Positions 9,346 through 18,133 of a stretch of DNA of 64,000 nt are shown piece after piece. Both the position numbers and the translations under genes were made by a program. Every line of letters starts with the position of its first letter. Positions within the stretch are counted from its first letter, which is position 1. The notes beneath the pieces are model-generated. The model saw nothing but the letters and a program-made list of their open reading frames with translations, ran no database searches and had not been told where the DNA came from. Source of the stretch: Latescibacteria bacterium UBA6620 (GTDB lineage Bacteria; Latescibacterota; UBA2968); assembly GCA_002433075.1 (NCBI GenBank), contig DJHM01000011.1, positions 126,732-190,731 on the forward strand, given 5' to 3'.

Positions 9346-10437
9346 TCAAAACACAATCAACCCCCTTGCGAGCTCGCCGTCTGCGAGCGCCCGAAAAGCC
9401 TCGTTCGCTTCTTCGAGCGCGAAGCGTCTGGAGATCAGCTCATCGATCTTCAGCTTGTCCGCCATATACAGCTCGACCATTCTGGGAAAATCATCCCGGA
9501 TGCGCGCGCTCCCATACTTGCAGCCTCGGAAAACCTTCTCGTCCGACTGTAATTGACCCGTGTCGAACGTGACCGTTGAGCCCGTCGGGGGCAGCCCAAT
9601 CATCACGGCCGTGCCGGCTGGAGCCAGACAATCCCACGCTTGCGTGATCGTCTTGGCCACGCCGACGGCGATGAACGCGTAGTCCGCGCCTCGTCCGGTG
9701 ATGTCCTTGATCGCTTCGACAGGATCGTCCTTCGACGCGTTGATGGTATGCGTCGCCCCGAGCGAGCGGGCGTAGTCCAGCTTGTCATCCAACACATCGA
9801 CGGCGATGATCGGATTCGCCGCCACCAGCGCCCCGCCCTGGATACAGTTCAAGCCGATACCGCCCACCCCGAAGACCGCCATACTGGCCCCCGGGGGTAC
9901 CTGAGCGGTGTTCAACACGGCACCGACGCCCGTCATCACCGAACAACCGATCAGCGCGGCCTTGTCGAGCGGCATATCGGCTCGAATCGGGATCGCGCAA
10001 CTTGCTGGAACCACGGAGTGGGAAGCATACGTGGCCACATTGCCATAGTGATGGACTGGCTTCCCGTTCAGGCTCATACGCGTGGTCCCGTCGAACAGCG
10101 CACCTCGCTTCGGTACGGTCCGTATGCAGAGCTGCGATCGCCCCGTCGAGCAGTAGTGACATTGGCCGCACGCCGGAGCCCAGGACAGAATCACGTGATC
10201 GCCCGGCTTCAATCCTCTCACCCCGGGGCCCACCTCTTCTACGACCCCCGCACCCTCGTCTCCCAGAACGATCGGCATCGGAACCCACGTCCAGCTGCCG
10301 TCCGCAGCGTGGAGACAGCTGTGGCAGACGCCGCTTGCCGTCATCTGAACGAGAACTTCGTCTTCCTGAGGCGCCTGAAGGTCGATGTCTTCGACTTCGA
10401 GGGGCTTGCCCGGTTCGTGAAGAACGGATGCGATCAC
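9346..10437 (-). CDS. zinc-dependent class III-like alcohol dehydrogenase
   Basis: This 363-residue medium-chain dehydrogenase is closest in layout to the AdhC/FrmA group. Cys38 in GVCHSC is the expected catalytic-zinc ligand. Cys90, Cys93, Cys96 and Cys104 form the structural-zinc lobe. The NAD-binding motif FGVGGIGLN is near 190. Oddly, the usual GHEGAG reads GDEGAG, placing Asp60 where a catalytic-zinc His is normal, and the residue after CHS is Cys instead of Asp. The GTG start at 10437 has a perfect AGGAGG six bases upstream. The gene is divergent from the cupin operon to its right. Confidence 0.88.
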   Translation of the reverse strand: MIASVLHEPGKPLEVEDIDLQAPQEDEVLVQMTASGVCHSCLHAADGSWTWVPMPIVLGDEGAGVVEEVGPGVRGLKPGDHVILSWAPACGQCHYCSTGRSQLCIRTVPKRGALFDGTTRMSLNGKPVHHYGNVATYASHSVVPASCAIPIRADMPLDKAALIGCSVMTGVGAVLNTAQVPPGASMAVFGVGGIGLNCIQGGALVAANPIIAVDVLDDKLDYARSLGATHTINASKDDPVEAIKDITGRGADYAFIAVGVAKTITQAWDCLAPAGTAVMIGLPPTGSTVTFDTGQLQSDEKVFRGCKYGSARIRDDFPRMVELYMADKLKIDELISRRFALEEANEAFRALADGELARGLIVF

Positions 10438-10660
10438 GTTAGGCCTCCTTGAACATTTTCGCGATTGGGCTCACAAGGTAGTGTTTGACAGCTTCAGTGG
10501 AAAGGGACGGTGCGGAGGTAACCGAATCGAAACCGCACACACCCCTCACCTTCAGGCTCGCCCCTTCACTGCCTTTCAACCACGACTAAGTGCTGATCAG
10601 GTAAAGACTTGACACCCAACCCCGAGTGTCATTTCTTGGCGGCGCACCTGGAGTCTATAC

Positions 10661-11113
10661 GTGAACAAAGTAGCTCAGAAAGACCTCGAATGGCGCGAAC
10701 GACGGTCCCCGAAGGGCAAGTATGGCGCTTCCGGGCTGGACTTCGGGAAGCCCATGGACGCGGGGCCCGGCGGTCACCCTTTCGAGATGATGTTGCTCCG
10801 CATCCCTCCGGGAAAGCGACCGTGGCCGTATCACGCGCACGCGCAGCAGTGGGAATTCTATTACGTCCTGGAAGGCTCCGGCGAGATGCGTCTCGAAGAC
10901 GGTAACGTCCCGTTCACCGAGGGTGACGCGATGATGTGTGGCCCCGGGGAGGCGCACCAGATCATCAACAACACCGACGCCGATCTGGTCGTTCAAATCA
11001 TCGCTTCGAATCACGCCTTCGACGCCTGCAATTATCCTGATTCGGGTAAATGGGCTATGGGAGGGACGATCTATCGTATGGACGAGACGACCTACTACGA
11101 CGGCGAAGAATGA
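10661..11113 (+). CDS. cupin-domain protein
   Basis: This 150-residue single-cupin protein is first in a tightly packed plus-strand operon. The metal-site pattern PYHAHAQQWEFYYVLEG (two His, Gln/Glu, then Glu-Gly) at about residues 47-63 and the second-motif His in GPGEAHQIINN at about 96-106 match cupin motifs 1 and 2. Substrate unknown; such proteins are often sugar-acid isomerases or small-molecule dioxygenases. The start is a GTG with no clear Shine-Dalgarno site. The stop overlaps the next start as ATGA, which implies translational coupling to yjbQ. Confidence 0.82.
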   Translation: MNKVAQKDLEWRERRSPKGKYGASGLDFGKPMDAGPGGHPFEMMLLRIPPGKRPWPYHAHAQQWEFYYVLEGSGEMRLEDGNVPFTEGDAMMCGPGEAHQIINNTDADLVVQIIASNHAFDACNYPDSGKWAMGGTIYRMDETTYYDGEE

Positions 11114-11514
11114 CGACACTGGAGATTCGGACGGAGCAACGATCCCAGCTTCTTCCCATCACCGACCAAGTTGAGCGCATAGTCACCGACAGTGGGGTCT
11201 CGACCGGCGTCTGCACACTTTACGTGCCACATACTACGGCGGCTATCACCGTAAACGAGAACGCCGATCCGGATGTGGCCAGGGACATCCTGATGGCCGT
11301 CGACGAATGGATCCCTCAACAGCATCCTGGTTTCCGGTACGCGGAAGGCAACTCCGACTCGCACATCAAGGCTTGCTACTTCGGCGTTTCCGAGTCGCTC
11401 CTGAGCCAGAGCAGCCGACTTGTACTCGGAACGTGGCAGGGCGTTTACTTCTGTGAGTTCGACGGGCCCCGCACCCGCCCGCTACACGTGCACATCTCAG
11501 GCGATCCATCATGA
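11110..11514 (+). CDS. yjbQ: YjbQ/UPF0047 family protein
   Basis: The 134-residue sequence matches the YjbQ (secondary thiamine-phosphate synthase enzyme) family end to end: VPHTTAAITVNENADPDV (about 38-55), the GNSDSHIK segment (about 83-90), GTWQGVYFCEFDGPR (about 109-123) and a C-terminal HVHISG. The family shows weak thiamine phosphate synthase activity in vitro, but its true role is uncertain. The ATG overlaps the cupin stop (ATGA) and its own stop overlaps the next gene in the same way. A longer GTG-initiated reading is possible but would run through the cupin coding region. Confidence 0.92.
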   Translation: MTTLEIRTEQRSQLLPITDQVERIVTDSGVSTGVCTLYVPHTTAAITVNENADPDVARDILMAVDEWIPQQHPGFRYAEGNSDSHIKACYFGVSESLLSQSSRLVLGTWQGVYFCEFDGPRTRPLHVHISGDPS

Positions 11515-12635
11515 ACGACAACTGTTCATTCTGCGGGAAATCAGACGAGGATGTCGAGCGGCTCTTCCGGGATCCGGACGATCCCATCTGTAACGAGTGT
11601 CTGGATACGTGCAGCGCCCTCCTCACTGGTAACCAGGTCCCCGGATGGCTCGTCACGACCTCCCCTCAGCGATGCGCCTACTGCGGCCGCCGACCGTCGG
11701 AAGGGGTTCGCCATTGCGTCCATCTCCGATGGCACTCTCCCAGGATCTGCAACCTCTGCGTCGATACCGCCCTCGAAGCCCTCGCATCCCAGGTCGTCGA
11801 GGAGCAGATTAGCAATCTTGTCGACGGTGTCGACGATGAAGACGGGATTGGGATCAACGACAAGATCGAGCATACTCTGCTGGAGTCGGCCGGCGGCCCT
11901 CCTGCACGACTGCTTCGTCCCGATGCGGTAACGTTCGACTTCGGGGGGACGGTTCTCCGCCTTGTCGAATTCAACAAACTCGCGGGCGTCAAGCGAATGT
12001 TCGAAATCTGCGAGGTCTCGAACAACCGGACAGAGCAGGATTTGCTCGAATTCATCGACGAACTGGACCTCCAGGTCCAGGAACGTCGCGAAGAAAGTCT
12101 GATCGAGTATCCGGCCGTCCTCCGGCAGCGCCTGATCTACGATGCCCTCGGCATCCTCTTCGACGTCTCTCAACAGGAAGTCGAACTCGAGTTCTGGAAG
12201 GCCTCGATGCAGTATTCCGTCGAACCGGGGATCACGACCGTGCTCGACGGATTGAGCGCCCGTGACGTCAAGATCGCACTCCTCAGTAACTCTGCGTTCA
12301 GCGCATCGGCTCTACGCTTCGAGCTTCAGCGCCACGGACTGCACGACTATTTTTCAGAGATCCTCGTAAGTGCCGACTACGGATTCCGGAAGCCTCACCC
12401 TCTTCTGTTCCGATCCGCTCATTCCCTCCTCGGATCCACGGCGGCAAGGACGTGGCACGTGGGAAATTCCCGTTACTACGACGTGGAGGGCGCCATCATA
12501 TCCGGAATGGGATCTATCTGGTACAATCCTGTCGGGCGCCAGCCTCAGGGACCCGCCCCGCACGAAACCGTCGACTCGTGGTCGAGCTTTCAGTCGATCG
12601 TCGAACGGGTTTTCGACCGGCCGGAGTCCTCGTGA
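11511..12635 (+). CDS. HAD-superfamily hydrolase with two N-terminal ClpX-like zinc fingers
   Basis: The first 36 residues (CSFCGKSDEDVERLF ... CNECLDTC) closely copy the ClpX C4 zinc-binding domain. A second, partly degenerate copy follows at about 56-93 (CAYCGRRPSEGV ... ICNLCVDTALEAL). From about residue 140 the chain is a HAD hydrolase: motif I FDFGGTVLRL, motif II ALLSNSAF, motif III Lys in DYGFRKPHPLLF, motif IV WHVGNSRYYDVEGA. Motif I has Gly at the second acidic position, as in dehalogenase- and epoxide-hydrolase-type HADs. ClpX fingers normally bind substrates or adaptors, so this may be a zinc-anchored protein-interaction module on a phosphatase; that is inference. The ATGA overlaps with both neighbours imply coupled expression. 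Confidence 0.85.
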   Translation: MNDNCSFCGKSDEDVERLFRDPDDPICNECLDTCSALLTGNQVPGWLVTTSPQRCAYCGRRPSEGVRHCVHLRWHSPRICNLCVDTALEALASQVVEEQISNLVDGVDDEDGIGINDKIEHTLLESAGGPPARLLRPDAVTFDFGGTVLRLVEFNKLAGVKRMFEICEVSNNRTEQDLLEFIDELDLQVQERREESLIEYPAVLRQRLIYDALGILFDVSQQEVELEFWKASMQYSVEPGITTVLDGLSARDVKIALLSNSAFSASALRFELQRHGLHDYFSEILVSADYGFRKPHPLLFRSAHSLLGSTAARTWHVGNSRYYDVEGAIISGMGSIWYNPVGRQPQGPAPHETVDSWSSFQSIVERVFDRPESS

Positions 12636-14590
12636 TCCTTCTGGAGAATGACTTCCGGGACCTTCCGGTCGGCCAGTTCTCTGCCGAAGTGGGACCTCAC
12701 ACGGAGTATCATTTCCTTCCCGAAGCCGCGCCCCGCGGCAACTGGACCGTTGCCTGTTTCATCTCGCCGATCGAATCCCAGCGCGCGTTGCACATCGTCC
12801 AGAAGGAGGACCGGCGTGCCTTCGTTCAGACCTACTCGAACGATCGCCCTCACACCCATCCGATGGTGGTTGCCGGCAAAACGGACTGGGAAGATTACTC
12901 GGTCGAAATTTCTCTGACGCCACGATCGAACCACGGCCGGATCGGGTTGGTCTTTCGACTCCGAAACAGCCGTTGCTATTACTTCTTCGGCCTGGTCGCA
13001 GATGGAGTCTCGCTGGTCCGCGTGAATCACGGATCCGCCTACCGGACACCCGTAGAGCACAGCCTTGGCGAGTCAGATCGTCGATGCACGATTGACGAAC
13101 CGGTGACCCTCTCGGTCGTCGTAAGCGGAGACACGATCACCTGCGCCCTCGACGGTGAAACTGTCCTGACCACCACGGACGACACCTTTCCCCAGGGCAA
13201 GGTCGGCTTCCTGGCGGACGGTCCGTGCGATTACCACAGCATTCGGGTCGAGGCGAGCGACGAGGAGCAGTCCCGCGTGGGCCTGTTGCGTTCGAAAGCC
13301 GAACGCGAAATCGACGACCTCAGGGCCACTAACCCCAAACCCGTCCTGTGGAAGAAGATCTCCACAGCCGGGTTCGGAGTCGGACGCAACCTGCGATTCG
13401 GCTACCTGACAGGGAGCGGCATGCCCGACGTACTCGTCACGCAAATTCATCACCACGGGCCGCGAGACGCCTACTGTGAATGCCATTGCTTAACCGCGAT
13501 GACGTTCGACGGCGACATCCTTTGGCGCGTGGGGGAGCCCGAGGCGTCGAAATACGCGCTTACAACCGATGTCGGCGTCCAGATTCACGACATCGACAAC
13601 GACGGTCGCAACGAAGTCATCTACTGCAAGGACTTCGAGATCGTCGTGCTCGACGGGGCGACAGGTGAAGTCAAACTGAAGGCTCCGACCCCGCAGAGCC
13701 GCCCCCCGGCCGACAAGTCCCCCCACATCCTGGGCGATTGCCTGTTCTTCTGTGACCTATCCGGCAAAGGGCACCCACAGGACGTTCTGATCAAGGACCG
13801 CTATTGGAACTTCTGGATCCTCAACGACCAGTTGGAAACCCAGTGGCATCAAGAAATTCGCACCGGACACTACCCCTACGCGTGCGACATCGACGATGAC
13901 GGTTGCGACGAACTCGCGATCGGGTACGCCCTGTTCGACCACGACGGGACGATGCTGTGGAATCTCGAAGACCGCGTGCAGGATCACGCGGACGGCGTCG
14001 CCATCGCGGATTTCGGGGAAGGGGCTGGTCTCAAGATCCTCTACACAGCCAGCGATTCCGGCGTGTTCTTCATCGACCTTGAAGGCAATATCCTCAAGCA
14101 CCATTGGATCGGACACGGACAGAATCCCGCCATCGCCCGGTTCCGGGAGGACCTGTTCGATCTGCAGGCGGTCTCGATCAACTTCTGGGGCAATCAAGGC
14201 ATACTTCACTTCTACGATTCAGCGGGCAACATCTACCACGATTGTGTGCCCAATCCCTTCGGCAGTATGTGTCTCCCCGTCAACTGGAAGGGGGACGGCA
14301 TCGGGTACTTCGTCCACAATCCCAACATCACCTGGGGTGGGATGTTCGATGGGTGGGGACGACCGGTTGTCGGGTTTCCGGATGACGGTCACCCGGATAT
14401 GTGCAACGCCGTTCTCGACATCACCGGCGACTGACGGGACGAAGTCGTGGTGTGGGATCCCGAAGAGATCTGGGTCTACACGCAGGATGACGGACCTCGT
14501 GACAGTCGATTGAACAAACCGACTCGGAATTCCCAATCGAACGTGTCGAACTATCAGGCAACGGTATCGCTGCCGGGATGGACGGAATGA
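12632..14590 (+). pseudogene. LamG/FG-GAP repeat protein interrupted by in-frame TGA
   Basis: From a GTG at 12632 (overlapping the HAD stop as GTGA) the frame is open for 600 codons to a TGA at 14432-14434. It then continues in the same frame for 51 codons to TGA at 14588-14590. The continuation reads RDEVVVWDPEEIWVYTQD, which completes an FG-GAP-type repeat (DITGD-x-RDEVVVWD), so the gene was once longer. Residues about 70-210 form a LamG/concanavalin-like sandwich. Residues about 240-650 form a beta-propeller with calcium-loop repeats (DIDNDGRNEVIY, DIDDDGCDELAI). No signal peptide is seen. Similar layouts occur in rhamnogalacturonan-lyase-like proteins, but the function here is unknown. 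A truncated 600-residue product is also possible. Confidence 0.7.
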
Positions 14591-14637
14591 AGGGTGTACC
14601 AAAATCTAATGGGACGTGTCAGCAGGATGGATAGCCT

Positions 14638-15384
14638 ATGAAGCTCACTGAGGAAGACATCTGGTACTTTAGACACACGGGATTCCATCGTGTTCGTGAG
14701 ACGTTATCGGACGACCTTCTCGACCGGCTGAACGAGGTCACGTCTCGTCAGGTCGCGGAGATGCTTGAACCGATCGTCTGGGAAGACAAGGAAGACCATC
14801 GCCCAGAATCCGTTCGCCGTCTCTCCAAGATTCTGGATCGTGAAGCCGTGTATCTTGAAGCGGGGACCCAGCCGTTCATCCTGGAGGCCCTCGAAGGGGT
14901 ACTCGGTCCAAACATCGAGCTTCTCACGAACAAGCATAACCACATTATGGTACGTCCCGCCGGTTCATATCCGGTCCCCTGGCACTCGGGGGAAGAGCCG
15001 TGGGAGCCGACGCTGATCACGGCCCTTATCTATCTCGAGGAGTCGACGGTCGAGAACGGCTGTATCCGGATCGTGCCGGGCAGTCACCACCGGCCCTTCT
15101 CGCACGCGCGTCGACCGGGGGGCGACTGGTACGAAGCCGATCAATACCGTCGTGCGGTTCCGGTTCCGATGCCTCGTGGGGGCGTCCTTCTGTTCAACGA
15201 CTGCTGCTACCACGGGTCTGACGTGAACCGATCGACCGAATCGCGACGAAGTATGACCCTCGGTTACCGTGCCCATGACTCACACGACGTATTGAAAGAC
15301 GATCCCGAGAAGGTCATCGTGCGCGGAGAACGGGTTTACACGGGTCACCCTCATCCGTTCCCGAATCCTCCTCGGTCGGCGTAA
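14638..15384 (+). CDS. phytanoyl-CoA dioxygenase-like Fe/2-oxoglutarate enzyme with HxG motif
   Basis: The 248-residue protein has the PhyH cupin core: the WHSGEEPWEPTLITALIYL strand pair, the GCIRIVPGSHHRPF turn, then the distal His192 in CCYHGSDV and Arg in ESRRSMTLGYR for 2-oxoglutarate. The proximal iron motif is normally His-x-Asp; here it is His116-Ser-Gly118. Loss of the carboxylate ligand is the signature of Fe/2-oxoglutarate halogenases (SyrB2 HxA, WelO5 HxG), but also of inactive or neofunctionalised members. The ATG at 14638 is 48 nt after the interrupted propeller gene, in the same operon. Compare the second PhyH gene at 28466-29455, which keeps HxD. Confidence 0.8.
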   Translation: MKLTEEDIWYFRHTGFHRVRETLSDDLLDRLNEVTSRQVAEMLEPIVWEDKEDHRPESVRRLSKILDREAVYLEAGTQPFILEALEGVLGPNIELLTNKHNHIMVRPAGSYPVPWHSGEEPWEPTLITALIYLEESTVENGCIRIVPGSHHRPFSHARRPGGDWYEADQYRRAVPVPMPRGGVLLFNDCCYHGSDVNRSTESRRSMTLGYRAHDSHDVLKDDPEKVIVRGERVYTGHPHPFPNPPRSA

Positions 15385-15464
15385 GACCGAGCGGATATTT
15401 CCGTACTACCGTATTCCCATATTCCCCAATCAATTTCCTATTTTCCTAATTCCTTAATAGGCCA
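15385..15464. repeat. intergenic spacer of TTCC(C)TAATT-like words
   Basis: The spacer before the GH2 gene is built from degenerate copies of a TTCCTAATT/ATTCCCAT word: CCGTATTCCCATATTCCCC, then TTTCCTATTTTCCTAATTCC. It is AT-richer than its surroundings, with no ORF or hairpin. It belongs to the same class of word-repeat spacers as 2977-3085 and 27222-27250. Confidence 0.45.
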
Positions 15465-17237
15465 ATGACTTCCCTACCACGTCCAGAACACCCGCGCCCC
15501 CAGTTCGTTCGAGACCACTGGCTGAACCTCAACGGAACCTGGCGCTTCGCGTTCGATTTCGGATCAACCGGCGAACAGCAGGGATGGGCAGACGATCCAT
15601 CGAGTTTCGACCGTGAGATCGTCGTACCCTACTGTCCTGAGAGTCGACTTTCGGGGATTGCGCATACCGACTTCATCCCCGCCTGCTGGTATAGCCGAAC
15701 TTTCTCCACGCCATCCGAATGGGGAGACCAGCGTGTCCTCATCCACTTTGGCGCAGTCGACTACGACTGCACCGTCTGGGTGAACGGCACAAAGGTCGGA
15801 CGACACTACGGTGGCAGCGCGTCCTTCACGTTCGACATTACCGATGCAATCGGACCGGGGGACAACGTGCTCGTCGTCCGTGCTCTCGATGACTTGCGGT
15901 CGGGTGTCCAACCAGGCGGGAAGCAATCCAAACAACTGCATTCACGAGGTTGCCATTACACGCGAACCACCGGCATCTGGCAAACCGTCTGGCTGGAAGC
16001 TGTCCCGGAGGTGAACCTCCATTCCGTGCGGATCGTCCCCGATCTCGACGGCTCACGCTTCATCCTCACGCCTTCGCTGAACCACGATGCGAACGGCTAC
16101 ACGATCCGCACCACATTGTTGGATGATGGACGGGACGTTGGAGGCGCAGAGGCGCCCGCGTTGAACGGCGGCGCGTTCTCAATTCGGCTGAAGCAGCCCA
16201 GGACCTGGTCGCCAACCGATCCCCATCTGTACGAAATTCGATTGGAGTTGCTACACGGAGAGACCGTCGTCGATACCGTCACCACCTACGCCGGGCTCCG
16301 GAAGTTTCACATCGAGGGACACCGTTTCTTCCTCAACAACGAGCCCATCTTCGTTCGTTTCGTGCTCGATCAGGGCTTCTATCCCGACGGCATCTGGACC
16401 GCGCCTTCCGATGAAGATTTGAAACGAGACATCGAGCTTTCGATGGCCGTGGGCTTCAACGGCGCCCGGCTGCACCAGAAAGTCTTCGAAGAACGATTCC
16501 ACTACTGGGCGGATCGTCTGGGGTATCTCACCTGGGGTGAATTTTACGACTGGGGGATGGACTTCGGCCAACCACAGGCCATTCACAACCAGCAACGCGA
16601 GTGGGCCGAGGTGGTCACCCGCGACCGGAACCACCCGTCGATCGTCGCCTGGACGCCGTTTAACGAAACAGCGGGCCAGGCCCGCAATCACTTCGAAGTC
16701 CATCGGCGCTGCATCGAAGAGACTTACGCCCTGACCAAGCGACTCGATCCGACCCGTCCGGTAAACGACGCCAGCGGGTATGCCCACGTCCGGACCGACA
16801 TCTACACGGTCCACGACTACGAACAGGAGATCGAAACCTTCGCCGCGAAATACACGACCGTCGCGCTCGATGCGGGAGACGGGGCCCACTACCAGCACTC
16901 CGACGTGAGCGTTCCCTATTCGGGGCAACCCTACGTCATCGACGAATACGGAGGAACGTGGTGGTCGGAGGATGAAGCCAAGAAGGAGCAGGACGCCGAC
17001 CGCAAAGGTAGCTGGGGCTACGGCAAGCGGCCGACCGAAATCGAGGAGGTCTATCGCCGAATCGAAGGTCTGACGAAAGCCATTACCGACCACCTCCATA
17101 TCGCCGGTTACACCTACACGCAGTTGACCGACATCGAGCAAGAGCAGAACGGGATCTACCACTACGACCGGTCACCCAAGTTCGACTCGGGGCGACTGAA
17201 GAAAGCATTCGCGGCCCCCGCCGCGATCGAATCGTGA
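15465..17237 (+). CDS. glycoside hydrolase family 2 (beta-galactosidase/beta-glucuronidase type)
   Basis: This 590-residue retaining glycosidase has the GH2 order: a jelly-roll sugar-binding domain (WLNLNGTWRFAFD at about 19-31, VPYCPESRLSG), an Ig-like domain, then a TIM barrel. The acid/base Glu401 is in WTPFNETAG and the nucleophile Glu494 is in YVIDEYGGTWW, both with the usual neighbours. No signal peptide is evident, so it probably acts on imported oligosaccharides. It is downstream of the PhyH/propeller operon. Its stop overlaps the GTG of the LysO N-terminal gene, so export and sugar hydrolysis genes are co-transcribed. Confidence 0.94.
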   Translation: MTSLPRPEHPRPQFVRDHWLNLNGTWRFAFDFGSTGEQQGWADDPSSFDREIVVPYCPESRLSGIAHTDFIPACWYSRTFSTPSEWGDQRVLIHFGAVDYDCTVWVNGTKVGRHYGGSASFTFDITDAIGPGDNVLVVRALDDLRSGVQPGGKQSKQLHSRGCHYTRTTGIWQTVWLEAVPEVNLHSVRIVPDLDGSRFILTPSLNHDANGYTIRTTLLDDGRDVGGAEAPALNGGAFSIRLKQPRTWSPTDPHLYEIRLELLHGETVVDTVTTYAGLRKFHIEGHRFFLNNEPIFVRFVLDQGFYPDGIWTAPSDEDLKRDIELSMAVGFNGARLHQKVFEERFHYWADRLGYLTWGEFYDWGMDFGQPQAIHNQQREWAEVVTRDRNHPSIVAWTPFNETAGQARNHFEVHRRCIEETYALTKRLDPTRPVNDASGYAHVRTDIYTVHDYEQEIETFAAKYTTVALDAGDGAHYQHSDVSVPYSGQPYVIDEYGGTWWSEDEAKKEQDADRKGSWGYGKRPTEIEEVYRRIEGLTKAITDHLHIAGYTYTQLTDIEQEQNGIYHYDRSPKFDSGRLKKAFAAPAAIES

Positions 17238-17503
17238 CCGGACCGTTGCTCCTGCTGGTCGTCGGCGGAGCCATCGTCGGGCGATTGCTTCCCGCTCACG
17301 ATCGGATGATGCCGATCGCCGACTGGATGATGCGACTTTCCATTTGCTCGCTGCTCTTCCTGCTCGGTGCCGACACCGGGCGAAATGACACCGTCTTTTC
17401 GAGCTTGAACACCGTTGGAGTGGAGTCGATCGCAATCGCCGTGGGCGGCATCGTCGGGTGTGGGCCTTTCGCAATACTGCTGCAACGAGCGCTCAAGCTG
17501 TGA
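17234..17503 (+). CDS. LysO-family transporter, N-terminal subunit (split form)
   Basis: This 89-residue membrane protein corresponds to the N-terminal third of LysO/YbjE (DUF340), the L-lysine exporter. It has about three hydrophobic segments: LLLLVVGGAIVGRLL, MMRLSICSLLFLLGADTG with the family's Leu-Gly-x-x-x-Gly pattern, and VESIAIAVGGIVGCGPFAILL. In many bacteria LysO is encoded as two genes, as seems to be the case here. The GTG start at 17234 overlaps the GH2 stop. Its own stop overlaps the GTG of the second part (CTGTGATT). The partner gene is damaged, so function is doubtful. Confidence 0.7.
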   Translation: MTGPLLLLVVGGAIVGRLLPAHDRMMPIADWMMRLSICSLLFLLGADTGRNDTVFSSLNTVGVESIAIAVGGIVGCGPFAILLQRALKL

Positions 17504-18092
17504 TTACAAGCATCGTCATCGCCGCGTGTTTCGTTCTGGGAATCATCCTTGGACGCACGGACAACGTACGGGTCTCCTCGCCCACCCCGATCTAAGCGTC
17601 GGCACGCTCTTCGTGTTGATGTTCGTCGTTGGAATCCTGGTCGGATTGGATCGTCGGATCCCGAAAACGTTCCAAAGCGTTGGCTGGCGTGTCCTCACGA
17701 TTCCCGTGGCAGCCGTTGTCGGGACGACGCTCGGTGTCCTTCTGCTCTCCGCGCTTCTCGCCCTCCCCCATCACCATACGCTTGCGGTCGGGTATGGCCT
17801 CGGCTACTACAGCCTGTCCTCGATTATGATCGACCAGCTCGTGGGAGAGCGGCTGGCCCTTGTCGCTCTTCTCTCCAACGTGGCACGCGAACTTCTGACC
17901 GTGGTCGGGGCTCCAATTCTTGTTCGCCTCTTTGGGCCATTCGCACCGATCCTTGCCGGCGGTGCCACGACAATGGACACAGCGCTCCCGTCGATCATCT
18001 AAGCTTCAGGTCGCGAATATATTCCGGTCGCTGTTTTCAACAGCGCGGCCCTCACGCTGCTCGTCCCTGTCCTAGTCACGCTGGTCCTGTAG
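17500..18092 (+). pseudogene. LysO-family transporter, C-terminal subunit, frameshifted and with in-frame TAA
   Basis: The GTG at 17500 opens MITSIVIAACFVLGIILGRTDN but reaches a stop at about 17595. The family sequence continues in another frame (GLLAHPDLSVGTLFVLMF ... ILAGGATTMDTALPSII) up to a TAA at 18000-18002. The same frame then resumes for 29 codons, ASGREYIPVAVFNSAALTLL to TAG at 18090-18092, which is the normal LysO C-terminus. One extra G in the GGG at 17570-17572 restores the first break (GRTDNVRGLLAHPDLS). CAA in place of TAA restores the second. It is therefore either a pseudogene or a consensus error. Confidence 0.75.
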
Positions 18093-18133
18093 ACAGCCTC
18101 ACCCCGTAAGGATACCTCGCTCTGGAGGTCGAT

